This document shows positions 22,643 through 30,913 of a stretch of 30,913 nucleotides of DNA, piece by piece. The notes below the pieces were generated by a model. It worked only from the letters and a program-made list of their open reading frames with translations. It did not search any database and was not told the origin of the DNA. Each line of letters starts with the position of its first letter. The first letter of the stretch is position 1. Both the position numbers and the translations under genes were made by a program. This DNA comes from an uncultured Blautia sp. Its GTDB lineage: Bacteria; Bacillota; Clostridia; Lachnospirales; Lachnospiraceae. The stretch is from NCBI GenBank assembly GCA_937893675.1, contig CALBGI010000070.1:1-30913 (forward strand), read 5' to 3'.

Positions 22643-23674
22643 TCAGCACATTTCCGCAATGGTATAAAGAAGCTTTTCGGATTCCTCCCAGCCCAGACAG
22701 GGGTCGGTGATGGATTTTCCGTATACATGGTCGCCGCCGATCTTCTGGCAGCCGGATTCGATGTAGCTTTCGATCATAACGCCTTTTACCAGGGAATAGA
22801 GCTCCGGATCCACCAGCCGGCTGTGAAGAACCTCGCGGGTGATGCGCACCTGCTGTTCATACTGTTTGCTGGAGTTGGAATGGTTGGCGTCCACGATCAC
22901 TGCCGGGTTTTTCAGGTTTTTGGCCTGATATTTTTCGCAGAGCAGGCGCAGATCCTCGTAATGGTAGTTGGGGATCGCCTCTCCGTGCTTGTTCACAGCG
23001 CCGCGCAGGATGGTGTGCGCAAGCTCGTTTCCGGTGGTCTCCACTTCCCAGCCGCGGTAAATAAAGCGATGGCCGCCCTGCGCTGCCACGACAGAGTTGA
23101 GCATAACGCTGAAGTCGCCGCTGGTGGGGTTCTTCATGCCGGCAGGCACATCCATTCCGCTGACCGTCAGGCGGTGCTGCTGATCCTCCACAGAGCGTGC
23201 ACCTACTGCTACATAGGAGAGAAGGTCAGAAAGATAGCGGTAGTTTTCCGGATAGAGCATTTCGTCTGCACAGGTAAAACCGGTTTCGGATATCACGCGG
23301 ATATGCATTTTTCGGATTGCGACAAGCCCGGCCAGAAGGTTGGGCTTTTTTTCCGGATCCGGCTGGTGCACCATGCCCTTGTAGCCTTCGCCTGTGGTGC
23401 GGGGCTTGTTTGTGTACACTCTGGGGATGATGAGCACCTTGTCGGCAATTTTTTCCTGCACCTTGCAGAGTTTTGAAACATAATCACATACAGCGTCCTC
23501 GTTATCTGCCGAGCAGGGGCCGATGATCGCCAGAAACTTGTTGGATTTTCCCTGAAAAATGTCGCGGATTTCCTGGTCGCGTTTTTGTTTGATCGCCTGA
23601 ATATTTGCATCAATGGGATATTGGTTGCGAATTTCTTCAGGAGTCGGTAATTTTTTGATAAAGTCAAATCCCAT
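22643..23674 (-). CDS. aroF: 3-deoxy-7-phosphoheptulonate synthase, class I
   Basis: A 343-residue class I (AroFGH-type) DAHP synthase that joins PEP and erythrose 4-phosphate in the first step of aromatic amino acid synthesis. Signatures: LAIIGPCSADNEDA near 48-61, IIPRVYTNKPRTTGEGYKG (PEP and phosphate binding), GARSVEDQQHR, GMKNPTSGD, and the metal-site end VDANHSNSSKQ with GVMIESYIESGCQ. Which aromatic amino acid inhibits it cannot be told, so the F/G/H letter is uncertain. ATG at 23674 is preceded by AAAGGAGAAC. It is a single-gene unit with its own promoter and shared terminator. Confidence 0.93.
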   Translation of the reverse strand: MGFDFIKKLPTPEEIRNQYPIDANIQAIKQKRDQEIRDIFQGKSNKFLAIIGPCSADNEDAVCDYVSKLCKVQEKIADKVLIIPRVYTNKPRTTGEGYKGMVHQPDPEKKPNLLAGLVAIRKMHIRVISETGFTCADEMLYPENYRYLSDLLSYVAVGARSVEDQQHRLTVSGMDVPAGMKNPTSGDFSVMLNSVVAAQGGHRFIYRGWEVETTGNELAHTILRGAVNKHGEAIPNYHYEDLRLLCEKYQAKNLKNPAVIVDANHSNSSKQYEQQVRITREVLHSRLVDPELYSLVKGVMIESYIESGCQKIGGDHVYGKSITDPCLGWEESEKLLYTIAEMC

Positions 23675-23712
23675 GGTTGTTCTCCTTTGTCTGCACTTGG
23701 TTTATCGGCCTT

Positions 23713-23741
23713 ATTATAAACGAATCCCTTTTAATTGTCGA
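23713..23741 (-). promoter_or_regulatory. promoter of the DAHP synthase gene
   Basis: On the minus strand TCGACA (23741-23736), 17 bases, and a perfect TATAAT (23718-23713), in the gap between the flippase stop and the synthase start. Confidence 0.65.
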
Positions 23742-23759
23742 TAGCAAATGTGGGGATAA

Positions 23760-25082
23760 CTACGAATTTTTGGCCTGCAGGAATCGAAGAGCGATCAGCT
23801 GCAGGGCTGACAGAAGGATCTGGCTGCACAGAAGTCCGTAGAAATATCCCCGGATGCCGGCGATGGGGACTGCGAGGATCACAAAGCAGAGGCGGAGAAG
23901 GATGCATACCAGGTTGTGGATGAGACAGGTGCCGGTTTTTCCCATACCGTTCAGAATGCTGGTAAGGGTTGTGTTCAGATAGAGAAAAGGGCACAAAAAG
24001 GCAAGAGCGCGGATATAGACGCCGGCAGTGGGATTTTTGAAAAGCAGCGCGCCCATGGTTTCTCCGAACATGAGAAATCCCATGGTACACAGGCTTCCAA
24101 GACCGAGGCACAGGCGGCTTGTTGTCACAGTGACTGTCCGGAGGCGATTTTGGTTGCCGAGTGCCTGCAGCTTGGCGACAGAAGGCATAAGCATGACGGA
24201 GGCGGAATTAAAAATCGCGGAGGGAAACAAAATCAGCGGCAGAGCCATTCCTGTAAAGATCCCGTACACGCTGAGCGCATCGGCTGAGTTCAGACCAAAG
24301 CGCCGAAGCATCTGGGGGATCAGGATGACTTCTCCTGTGGATAAAAGATTCAGGAGAAGCCGGTTGAGAGAGAGGGGAAGCGCCATTTTCAGGATGGGTT
24401 TTGTCTCAGCAGCAAGGTTTTTAGCGTCTCGAAGCAAAAAGCCGGCATCCCGGAACAGGAGTCCCATGGCAAAAAGAGATACCAGACAGGATGCGGCCTC
24501 TCCGGACAGAGTGCCGATCACGGCGATCAGCGGCGTGAGGGAACGTCCTTCGGAGAGAAAAATACAGAATACAAGATAACTGCTGCCCACACGCACCAGC
24601 TGTTCCAGCAGCTGGACAAAGGCGGGGAAGCCGGCGTGATTTTTGGAAAAATAATAGCTGTTTACACAGGTATGCAATGCGCTTAAGGGAAAGGAAAGCG
24701 CCAGAAGACGGATGAGAGGAGCCGTGCGGGGTTCCTTCAATATCTGTACGGCCAGAAATGTGTGGTGATTCCACGCAAAAGCGGCCAGGATTACGGAGAG
24801 GAAAAGGGAGAGGAACGTGCCGGCAAGAAAGAGGCGAAGGGCCTCTTTTTTTTGACCGAGGGCGGCTTTGGCCGCACACAGTCGGGAGATTGCCGTGTGG
24901 ATTCCGGAGGCGGAAACTGCCAGGACGATCATCTGCAGCGGCATGACAAGCTGGTAAATTCCCATGCCCTGTGCACCGATCGTGTGGGAGAGGAATATTC
25001 TATAGAAGAAGCCGATGATGCGTGTGCAGAAGCCGGCGAGCGTGAGGATCAGCGTTCCTTTTATAAAAATTTTTTTGGACAT
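23760..25082 (-). CDS. SpoVB/MurJ-like polysaccharide flippase
   Basis: A 440-residue multi-spanning membrane protein of the MOP superfamily. The opening IKGTLILTLAGFCTRIIGFFYRIFLSHTIGAQGMGIYQLVMP is divided over two segments and is the hallmark of SpoVB/YtgP-type lipid flippases; about 12-14 hydrophobic segments follow, with NSYYFSKNHAGFPAF and FPSAIFNSASVMLMPSVAK in the expected places. Such proteins move lipid-linked wall precursors; SpoVB is needed for spore cortex. Whether this copy serves cortex or vegetative wall is not decided, so no symbol is given. The start at 25082 has ATAGGAAATC upstream. Direction and gap suggest it is transcribed apart from the next gene. Confidence 0.88.
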   Translation of the reverse strand: MSKKIFIKGTLILTLAGFCTRIIGFFYRIFLSHTIGAQGMGIYQLVMPLQMIVLAVSASGIHTAISRLCAAKAALGQKKEALRLFLAGTFLSLFLSVILAAFAWNHHTFLAVQILKEPRTAPLIRLLALSFPLSALHTCVNSYYFSKNHAGFPAFVQLLEQLVRVGSSYLVFCIFLSEGRSLTPLIAVIGTLSGEAASCLVSLFAMGLLFRDAGFLLRDAKNLAAETKPILKMALPLSLNRLLLNLLSTGEVILIPQMLRRFGLNSADALSVYGIFTGMALPLILFPSAIFNSASVMLMPSVAKLQALGNQNRLRTVTVTTSRLCLGLGSLCTMGFLMFGETMGALLFKNPTAGVYIRALAFLCPFLYLNTTLTSILNGMGKTGTCLIHNLVCILLRLCFVILAVPIAGIRGYFYGLLCSQILLSALQLIALRFLQAKNS

Positions 25083-25127
25083 ATGGATTTCCTATGGCTT
25101 TTTTGCCAGTATATGTGCAGTCTGGCC

Positions 25128-25156
25128 TTGACAGAACCTGAGCAATCTGATAGAGT
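25128..25156 (+). promoter_or_regulatory. promoter of the isc-mnmA operon
   Basis: A perfect TTGACA (25128-25133), 17 bases, and TAGAGT (25151-25156). The transcript would begin near 25163, right at the inverted repeat that follows. Confidence 0.6.
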
Positions 25157-25164
25157 AAATTTGA

Positions 25165-25193
25165 AATCCAAGGATGTTACTAGGAATTGGATT
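25165..25193 (+). promoter_or_regulatory. inverted repeat at the isc transcript start, possible operator
   Basis: AATCCAA (25165-25171) and TTGGATT (25187-25193) are exact inverted copies 15 bases apart. They overlap the predicted start point and lie just ahead of the Rrf2 regulator gene, so self-control is plausible. The sequence is not a clear match to any known IscR or CymR site. Confidence 0.4.
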
Positions 25194-25217
25194 ACCAGGA
25201 AGTAAAGAGGTGATTGG

Positions 25218-25676
25218 ATGAAGCTTTCTACGAGAGCCAGATACGGACTTCGGGCCCTGATCGATTTGGGACAGCACAGCACAGAGGAAGCGGTTTCCAT
25301 TCAGAGTATTGCCCAGCGTCAGAATATTTCTGTGGGGTATCTGGAGCAGCTGATGGCTTTGATGAAAAAGGCAGGCTTGGTAAAAAGCAGCCGCGGCGCA
25401 CTTGGCGGGTACCGTCTGGGACGGGAGGCGTCCGATATTTCCGTAGGCGAGATCCTGCGGGTGCTGGAGGGCGGACTGCAGGCAGTGGACTGTGCCGGGA
25501 ATGACGGGGGAAGCTGCGAAGGCGCGGATTTGTGTGTGGCGAAATATGTCTGGAAGCGAATCAATGACAGCATTACCCAGGCAGTGGATTCCATGATGCT
25601 TGAGCAGCTCATTGAGGAGAGCCTGAATATACAGAAAATGAAACAGACAGATGGAACAGGAGGATTGGATTTATGA
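25218..25676 (+). CDS. iscR: Rrf2-family Fe-S sensing regulator (IscR-like)
   Basis: A 152-residue Rrf2 repressor. The winged helix (about 1-65) starts MKLSTRARYGLRALIDL and has the IAQRQNISVGYLEQLM recognition helix. Three cysteines C92, C100 and C106 (DCAGNDGGSC...DLC) match the IscR pattern for holding a [2Fe-2S] cluster, so it likely reports Fe-S status; a CymR-like role is less likely because CymR lacks these. It is first in the operon and its stop overlaps the desulfurase start (ATGA). RBS is AAGAGGTGATT. Self-control is inferred. Confidence 0.88.
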   Translation: MKLSTRARYGLRALIDLGQHSTEEAVSIQSIAQRQNISVGYLEQLMALMKKAGLVKSSRGALGGYRLGREASDISVGEILRVLEGGLQAVDCAGNDGGSCEGADLCVAKYVWKRINDSITQAVDSMMLEQLIEESLNIQKMKQTDGTGGLDL

Positions 25677-26857
25677 ATAAAATGATATATTTGGATAATG
25701 CGGCAACAACAAGAACGGCACCTGAGGTTGTGGAAGCCATGCTTCCGTATTTTACGGAGCTTTACGGCAATCCTTCCAGCGTGTATGATTTTGCGGGAAA
25801 AAGCAAGGCTGCGGTAACCGAGGCCAGAGAGACCATTGCGGGGATCCTGGGTGCGAAAAAAGAAGAGATCTATTTTACCGCAGGCGGTACGGAGGCAGAC
25901 AACTGGGCGTTGAAGGCTGCCTATGAGGCCTATGCCTCCAAGGGAAACCACATCATTACCACGAAGATTGAGCATCATGCCATTCTGCATACCTGCGAGT
26001 ACCTGGAAAAGCAGAGAGGGGCCAGGATCACGTATCTGGATGTGGATGAAAACGGTCTGGTGCGTCTGGAGGACGTGGAAAAAGCCATTACTCCGGAGAC
26101 GATACTGATTTCTGTGATGTTTGCAAATAATGAGATTGGCACCATTGAGCCGATCAAAGAAATCGGAATGCTGGCCAGAGAGCATGGGATCCTGTTCCAT
26201 ACAGATGCGGTGCAGGCCTTCGGGCAGGTGCCGATCCAGGTGGATGAGTGCTGCATCGATATGCTCAGCTCCAGCGCGCACAAGGTAAACGGTCCCAAGG
26301 GAATCGGTTTTCTCTATATCCGTAAAGGGGTAAAAAACCGTTCTTTTGTACACGGAGGAGCCCAGGAGCGGAAACGCCGTGCAGGTACGGAGAATGTACC
26401 GGGGATCGTAGGCTACGGCGCCGCGGCAAAAAGAGCGGCTTTGACGATGGAGGCGCGCGCGAAACAGGAGACAGAGCTTCGGGATTATATGATCGGGCGC
26501 ATCCTGAAGGAAATCCCCTACGTAAAGCTGAACGGAGATCCTGTGAAACGCCTTCCCAACAATGTGAATGTGAGTTTTCAGTTCATTGAGGGCGAATCCC
26601 TGCTTCTGATGCTTGACGGTTTCGGGATCTGCGCTTCCAGCGGTTCTGCCTGTACTTCGGGATCCCTGGATCCCTCCCATGTGCTTCTGGCGATCGGCCT
26701 TCCTCATGAGATTGCCCATGGTTCTCTCCGCATGACGCTGGGAGAGGATACCACCCGGGAGGATGTGGATTTTACGGTGGAACGCCTGAAAGAGATCGTG
26801 CAGAACCTGCGAAACATGTCCCCTCTTTATGAGGATTTTATAAAAAAACAGAAATAA
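25673..26857 (+). CDS. iscS: cysteine desulfurase IscS/NifS
   Basis: A 394-residue PLP enzyme that takes sulfur from cysteine as a protein persulfide. PLP Lys is K204 in SAHKVNGPKG; the mobile-loop Cys is C327 in SGSACTSGSLDPSHVLLA. The opening YLDNAATTRTAPEVVEAMLPY, divided by a helix, and TGGTEADNWAL-like bases (FTAGGTEADN) are class V aminotransferase marks. It overlaps the regulator by four bases and is followed 61 bases later by the scaffold gene. In this operon it feeds both Fe-S assembly and, through MnmA, tRNA thiolation. Confidence 0.96.
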   Translation: MNKMIYLDNAATTRTAPEVVEAMLPYFTELYGNPSSVYDFAGKSKAAVTEARETIAGILGAKKEEIYFTAGGTEADNWALKAAYEAYASKGNHIITTKIEHHAILHTCEYLEKQRGARITYLDVDENGLVRLEDVEKAITPETILISVMFANNEIGTIEPIKEIGMLAREHGILFHTDAVQAFGQVPIQVDECCIDMLSSSAHKVNGPKGIGFLYIRKGVKNRSFVHGGAQERKRRAGTENVPGIVGYGAAAKRAALTMEARAKQETELRDYMIGRILKEIPYVKLNGDPVKRLPNNVNVSFQFIEGESLLLMLDGFGICASSGSACTSGSLDPSHVLLAIGLPHEIAHGSLRMTLGEDTTREDVDFTVERLKEIVQNLRNMSPLYEDFIKKQK

Positions 26858-26918
26858 TCAGGAAAAATTTACAGATTCAGATAAAAAATACAGATGACAG
26901 ATATTGGAGGAAACAGTT

Positions 26919-27365
26919 ATGTACAGTGAAAAAGTAATGGACCATTTCCAGAATCCGCGCAACGTGGGGGAAATCGATAACGCAAGCGGTGTAGGAACTG
27001 TGGGAAATGCAAAATGCGGAGATATCATGCGGATTTTTCTGGATATTGACGACGAGACTCACATCATCCGGGACTGCAAATTCAAAACCTTTGGCTGCGG
27101 GGCAGCCGTTGCGACCAGCAGTATGGCGACCGAGCTTGTAAAAGGAAAAACCATTGAGGAGGCCATGAAAGTGACAAATAAGGCGGTAATGGAAGCGCTG
27201 GACGGACTTCCGCCGGTGAAAGTGCACTGCTCCCTTCTGGCCGAGGAAGCCATACACGCGGCTTTGTGGGACTACGCAGAAAAGCATCACATTGTCATTG
27301 AAGGGCTGGAAAAACCAAAGACAGATATTCATGAAGATGAGGAAGAAGACGGGGAAGAGTATTAA
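26919..27365 (+). CDS. iscU: Fe-S cluster scaffold IscU/NifU N-terminal type
   Basis: A 148-residue scaffold on which Fe-S clusters are built. The three cluster cysteines are C33 (NAKCGD, with D35), C60 (FGCGAAVATSS) and C104 (VHCSLLAEEAI). The first lines MYSEKVMDHFQNPRNVGEI are typical of NifU-type scaffolds in clostridia. A C-terminal acidic tail (HEDEEEDGEEY) is extra. ATG at 26919 is chosen for GGAGG 8 bases upstream; a TTG at 26904 lies within that site. The stop overlaps the mnmA start by one base, so translation is coupled. Confidence 0.95.
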   Translation: MYSEKVMDHFQNPRNVGEIDNASGVGTVGNAKCGDIMRIFLDIDDETHIIRDCKFKTFGCGAAVATSSMATELVKGKTIEEAMKVTNKAVMEALDGLPPVKVHCSLLAEEAIHAALWDYAEKHHIVIEGLEKPKTDIHEDEEEDGEEY

Positions 27366-28432
27366 TGAAAGAAAAAATTGTGGTAGGTCTTTCCGGAGGT
27401 GTGGATTCTTCTGTGGCTGCATATCTTCTCAAGGAGCAGGGGTATGAGGTCATCGGCATGACCATGGTGAATTTCCGGACAACGGACGGAGAACCAAAAG
27501 AAGAAAAAATCGCTCAGGACGGGGCGAGAGCCGCAGAATTTCTCGGGATTCCCCATTATGTGGTGGATGCCTGCGCCAAGTTTCAGAAGCATGTGGTAAA
27601 CTATTTCATAAATGAATATATTTCTGGCCGAACGCCGAATCCTTGCGTGATCTGCAATCGTTATATTAAGTGGAAGGCAATGATGGAGCAGGCCGAAGCA
27701 CTGGGAGCAAGACTTCTGGCGACCGGTCATTACGGCGGTGTGGAACAGCTTTCAAATGGACGCTATGCACTGAAGTGCGATCTGTCCTCTACGAAGGATC
27801 AGACCTATGCGCTTTACGGACTTAACCAGGAACAGCTTTCCCGCACGCGGATGCCTCTTTGCGGCAAAACCAAGGAGGAAGTGCGGGAGATTGCGGCAAA
27901 GGCCGGGATTCCGGCGGCGAACCAGCCGGACAGCATGGAAATCTGCTTTATTCCGGACCAGGATTACGCCGGATTTATTCAACGGAATACGGATATTACA
28001 CTGCCAAAGGGTAATTATGTTAGTATGGACGGAGAAATTCTGGGAGAGCATCAGGGAATCATCCACTACACCGTAGGGCAGAGAAAGGGACTGAACCTTG
28101 CCATGGGACGTCCGGTGTTTGTGACGGAGATCCGTCCGGATACCAATGAAGTTGTGATAGGAGACAATGCGGATGTATTTGCGCAGTCTCTTGTGTGCAG
28201 CCATATCAATGCCATGTCTGTTCCGGAATTTACAGAAGGCTTAGAGGTCATTGCCAAAATCCGTTATAATCATAAGGGCGCGCCGGCGGTGCTGTCACCG
28301 ACAGGGAAAGACAGGCTGACTGTCCGGTTCAGGGAGCCGCAGAGAGCGATCACCCCTGGACAGGCGGTTGTGTTTTATAAGGATGGCTATGTGGCCGGCG
28401 GCGGTATTATCGAGGGAGCTGTAAAGGAATGA
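27365..28432 (+). CDS. mnmA: tRNA-specific 2-thiouridylase MnmA
   Basis: A 355-residue enzyme that thiolates U34 of Lys, Glu and Gln tRNAs. The ATP-binding PP-loop is SGGVDSS near 10-16; the catalytic pair is C94 (NPCVICN) and C194 (MEICFIPD). GHYGGV, KDQTYALYGL and HYTVGQRKGL follow in family order, and the C-terminal beta-barrel ends in GGGIIEGA. Its place directly after the desulfurase and scaffold implies that IscS gives sulfur straight to it, as in Gram-positives lacking the Tus relay. It overlaps the scaffold stop by one base and the ATPase start by four. Confidence 0.96.
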   Translation: MKEKIVVGLSGGVDSSVAAYLLKEQGYEVIGMTMVNFRTTDGEPKEEKIAQDGARAAEFLGIPHYVVDACAKFQKHVVNYFINEYISGRTPNPCVICNRYIKWKAMMEQAEALGARLLATGHYGGVEQLSNGRYALKCDLSSTKDQTYALYGLNQEQLSRTRMPLCGKTKEEVREIAAKAGIPAANQPDSMEICFIPDQDYAGFIQRNTDITLPKGNYVSMDGEILGEHQGIIHYTVGQRKGLNLAMGRPVFVTEIRPDTNEVVIGDNADVFAQSLVCSHINAMSVPEFTEGLEVIAKIRYNHKGAPAVLSPTGKDRLTVRFREPQRAITPGQAVVFYKDGYVAGGGIIEGAVKE

Positions 28433-30819
28433 CAGGACTTACCAATGAACAGGTGCAGGAACGAATTGCACAGGGCAAAATCAACACAAACGAAAACCCG
28501 AACACCAGAACCTATAAACAGATCATCAAAGAAAACACGCTGACGTTTTTTAACTTTTTGAACCTTGTGCTTCTGGGACTGGTTCTTTTTGTGGGATCTT
28601 TTAAGAACTCCATGTTTATGGGAATCATCATCATCAATACCGTGATCGGGATCGTCCAGGAGGTTCGGGCAAAAAAGACCATTGACCGGCTGGCGATTCT
28701 GACAGAGAGCAAGACAGTTGTTTTAAGAGACGGGAAAAAATGGACCATTTCCACAGAAAAGCTGGTTCTGGATGATGTGATCTATCTGAAGGCGGGAGAC
28801 CAGGTACCGGCAGATGCGCGCGTTCTGGAGGGAAGCCTGGAAGTCAACGAGTCTCTTCTGACCGGTGAATCGGACAACCTCTCCAAAAAGGAGGGGGACG
28901 AGCTGTACTCCGGAAGCTTTGTCACTTCGGGGCGGGCATGCTGCCAGGTGATCCATGTCGGCAAGGACAACTATGCCACAAAGATCACCAGCGAAGCAAA
29001 AGAATTCAAGAGGCATAACTCAGAGCTTCGGAATTCCCTGAATGCGATCCTGAAGGTGATCAGCGTGATCATCGTTCCCCTGGGAGCCATGCTGTTCTAT
29101 AAGCAGTATTTTGTGGTGGGCGAGAGTCTGAGGAACTCTGTGGTAAGCATGGTGGCATCGGTTCTTGGCATGATCCCGGAGGGGCTGGTTCTTCTCACCA
29201 GTGTGGCCTTGACCTTGGGTGCGCTTGTGCTTGCACAGAAGAAAACACTGGTGCAGGAGCTGTACTGCATTGAGACGCTCGCCCGGGTAGATACCCTCTG
29301 TCTGGACAAGACGGGAACGATCACGCAGGGAAGTATGTGTGTGGAGCAGGCGGTTCTCTATGATCCGCTGGAAGAAAATAAGGTTTCTGTGGAAGAGGTG
29401 GAGCAGGTCATGGGCAATCTCATGGCTGTGCTTAAGGATGAGAACGCAACGGCGGATGCGCTGAGACGGCGCTTTCCTTCCCGGCAGGATATGACCTGCA
29501 GCTTTGTAATCCCATTTTCCTCGGACCGCAAGTACAGCGGAGCGGTATTTCAGAACAAGGGAACCTATCTCATGGGAGCCGTGCAGTTTTTGTTTCCGGA
29601 GCAGAACGAAGAAAACGAAAACCTGCAAAAGCGCTGTGAGCAGTTTGCCAGGGAGGGCTACCGTGTTCTGGTGCTGAGCCACAGTGAAGAAACGGTGGAA
29701 AAGGCAGAGCTTCCTCTGAATTTAAAACCCGTAGCGCTGTTTCTCCTGACCGATGTGATCCGGGAGGAGGCGCCGGAAACGCTGGCGTTTTTTGACAGCC
29801 AGGGTGTGGATCTGAAGGTGATCTCCGGAGATGATCCGGTGACGGTTGCTTCCATAGCAAAAAAAGCAGGCCTGAAAAATGCGGATCATTTCATTGATGC
29901 GACTACGATCCACACGGAGGAAGAGCTTCAGAAAGCAGTGAAAGAGTGCAGCGTGTTCGGCCGCGTGACGCCTCAGCAGAAACGCCAGATGGTGCTTGCG
30001 CTGAAATCCCAGGGGCATACGGTGGCCATGACGGGAGATGGTGTCAACGATGTTCTGGCACTCAAGGAGGCAGACTGCAGTGTTGCCATGGCAGAAGGAA
30101 GCGATGCGGCAAAGAACATTGCCAATGTAGTGCTTCTGGATTCTAATTTTGCGGCCATGCCCCACATTGTGAATCAGGGAAGGCGAGTGGTGAACAACAT
30201 CCGCACTGCGGCTTCCATGTTCCTGATCAAGACGATTTTTTCCGTCTGCCTGTCGCTGCTGACGATTTTCTTTGGAGAGATGTATCCGTTTGAGCCGATA
30301 CAGATGTCTCTGATCAGCGCCTGTGCGGTGGGAATTCCCACATTCCTTCTGGCGCAGGAAAACAACTACAATAAGATCGACCATACATTCCTGCGGCATG
30401 TGTTTATGAACGCTTTTCCGGCAGCAGTCACGATTACCGGCTGTGTGTTTATGGTGATGCTGGTGTGTCAGGATGTGTATCATTCCAATGATATGCTGAA
30501 CACCGCCTGTGTCCTGGTGACGGGCTGGAATTATATGGCGGCTTTAAAGACCGTGTATGCGCCTTTGAATCGTTACCGCAAGGTGATCATTTACGGCATG
30601 CAGGTGATTTTCTTCACGGCGGCCATTGTTCTGCAGAATCTTCTCACGCTGGGATCCTTGGAGTTTGGAATGATCATTCTGGTATTCCTGCTGATGACAT
30701 TCTCACCCATCTTGATCGAGGTGATCACAGAATGGCTGCACCGGATGTACGAAAAATCCGAGGCAAAGGAAGAAAAGGGCTGGATTGGAAATTTTTTGGA
30801 AAAAGTACAGAAACCGTGA
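28429..30819 (+). CDS. cation-transporting P-type ATPase (CtpE/Exp7-like)
   Basis: A 796-residue P-type ATPase. The actuator motif is TGES (145-148), the phosphorylated Asp is D293 in CLDKTGTIT, and the hinge motif is TGDGVND (535-541). SVLGMIPEGLVLLTSVALTL, with its PEG motif in helix 4, matches the CtpE/Exp7 group; mycobacterial CtpE moves Ca. No Cys-rich or His-rich N-terminal metal domain and no CPC are present, so it is not a copper or zinc pump. Eight to ten membrane segments are visible, six in the C-terminal third. Its ATG overlaps the mnmA stop (ATGA), so it is the last gene of the isc operon, an unusual partner. Ion specificity is not settled. Confidence 0.9.
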   Translation: MTGLTNEQVQERIAQGKINTNENPNTRTYKQIIKENTLTFFNFLNLVLLGLVLFVGSFKNSMFMGIIIINTVIGIVQEVRAKKTIDRLAILTESKTVVLRDGKKWTISTEKLVLDDVIYLKAGDQVPADARVLEGSLEVNESLLTGESDNLSKKEGDELYSGSFVTSGRACCQVIHVGKDNYATKITSEAKEFKRHNSELRNSLNAILKVISVIIVPLGAMLFYKQYFVVGESLRNSVVSMVASVLGMIPEGLVLLTSVALTLGALVLAQKKTLVQELYCIETLARVDTLCLDKTGTITQGSMCVEQAVLYDPLEENKVSVEEVEQVMGNLMAVLKDENATADALRRRFPSRQDMTCSFVIPFSSDRKYSGAVFQNKGTYLMGAVQFLFPEQNEENENLQKRCEQFAREGYRVLVLSHSEETVEKAELPLNLKPVALFLLTDVIREEAPETLAFFDSQGVDLKVISGDDPVTVASIAKKAGLKNADHFIDATTIHTEEELQKAVKECSVFGRVTPQQKRQMVLALKSQGHTVAMTGDGVNDVLALKEADCSVAMAEGSDAAKNIANVVLLDSNFAAMPHIVNQGRRVVNNIRTAASMFLIKTIFSVCLSLLTIFFGEMYPFEPIQMSLISACAVGIPTFLLAQENNYNKIDHTFLRHVFMNAFPAAVTITGCVFMVMLVCQDVYHSNDMLNTACVLVTGWNYMAALKTVYAPLNRYRKVIIYGMQVIFFTAAIVLQNLLTLGSLEFGMIILVFLLMTFSPILIEVITEWLHRMYEKSEAKEEKGWIGNFLEKVQKP

Positions 30820-30829
30820 GAAATGAGGT

Positions 30830-30858
30830 AGGATGCAGCTCCGCTGGAGCTGCATCCT
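30830..30858. terminator. perfect 13-bp hairpin after the ATPase gene
   Basis: AGGATGCAGCTCC and GGAGCTGCATCCT surround a GCT loop. No T-run follows, so by itself it is a poor intrinsic terminator but could protect the 3' end of the mRNA. Confidence 0.55.
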
Positions 30859-30867
30859 CAGACTGTC

Positions 30868-30909
30868 AAAGAACCCCTATTAAGCCACGGAAAAATAGAG
30901 GTTCTTTTT
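30868..30909 (+). terminator. rho-independent terminator of the isc-ATPase operon
   Basis: AAAGAACCCCTA (30868-30879) pairs with TAGAGGTTCTTT (30896-30907) with one mismatch, followed by TT and C. It ends the operon just before the window closes. Confidence 0.75.
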
Positions 30910-30913
30910 CTGC

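Noticed and set aside
25319..26719. 466-codon open frame on the minus strand opposite iscR and iscS
   Set aside because: Shadow of two certain genes; the sequence has no recognisable domain.
1..30913. CRISPR arrays, tRNA and rRNA genes
   Set aside because: No regularly spaced repeats and no tRNA or rRNA-like sequence were seen on either strand by eye.

Overview
The window looks like chromosome from an anaerobic, spore-forming Firmicute, most likely a Lachnospiraceae (Clostridium cluster XIVa) gut bacterium. The evidence is a Spo0A master regulator with its own 0A box, a SpoIIM-like and a SpoVB-like protein, a Gram-positive LexA box in front of recA, ATP-dependent PEP carboxykinase, an oxygen-sensitive pyruvate formate-lyase (PFL) system and a clostridial iscR-iscS-iscU-mnmA cluster. 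No genus can be assigned from the sequence alone.

Layout. 1-1500 is a low-GC accessory patch: an alkyltransferase-like (MGMT-fold) gene, a run of strong hairpins with no gene, an attenuator-like leader with no gene behind it, and the 3' stump of an IS256-family transposase that stops at the topB promoter. 1507-4856 holds topB, a YkgJ-type cysteine-cluster protein and a small membrane protein. 4931-5212 is the decayed remnant of an M20 peptidase. 5343-10196 is the anaerobic pyruvate block: a PFL large chain that lacks the glycyl-radical domain, that domain as a separate 80-residue protein, the radical-SAM activase, and a Lon-like AAA+ ATPase with no protease domain. 10206-12974, on the minus strand, carries pckA, a Cys-rich mini-ORF and a short MgtE-like transporter. 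13255-14709 is a lipoprotein, ECF sigma and anti-sigma cassette. Then come spo0A, glgA, recA-recX, rny (RNase Y), spoIIM and xerD. 22643-25082 (minus) holds a class I DAHP synthase and a SpoVB/MurJ-like flippase. 25218-30819 is a tightly packed operon: Rrf2 regulator, cysteine desulfurase, Fe-S scaffold, tRNA 2-thiouridylase and a P-type ATPase.

How the genes work together. The PFL block would turn pyruvate and CoA into acetyl-CoA and formate; because the radical glycine is on its own polypeptide, the enzyme must be assembled from two chains before activation. The neighbouring Lon-like ATPase is a plausible but unproven remodeller. pckA and glgA serve PEP/oxaloacetate exchange and carbon storage. 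The isc-mnmA block would supply sulfur to Fe-S clusters, which PFL activase needs, and to tRNA wobble uridines. Most of the rest is ordinary housekeeping and sporulation content. The best candidate for something unusual is the natively split PFL with its AAA+ neighbour, followed by the Cys-rich mini-ORF ahead of the MgtE-like gene.
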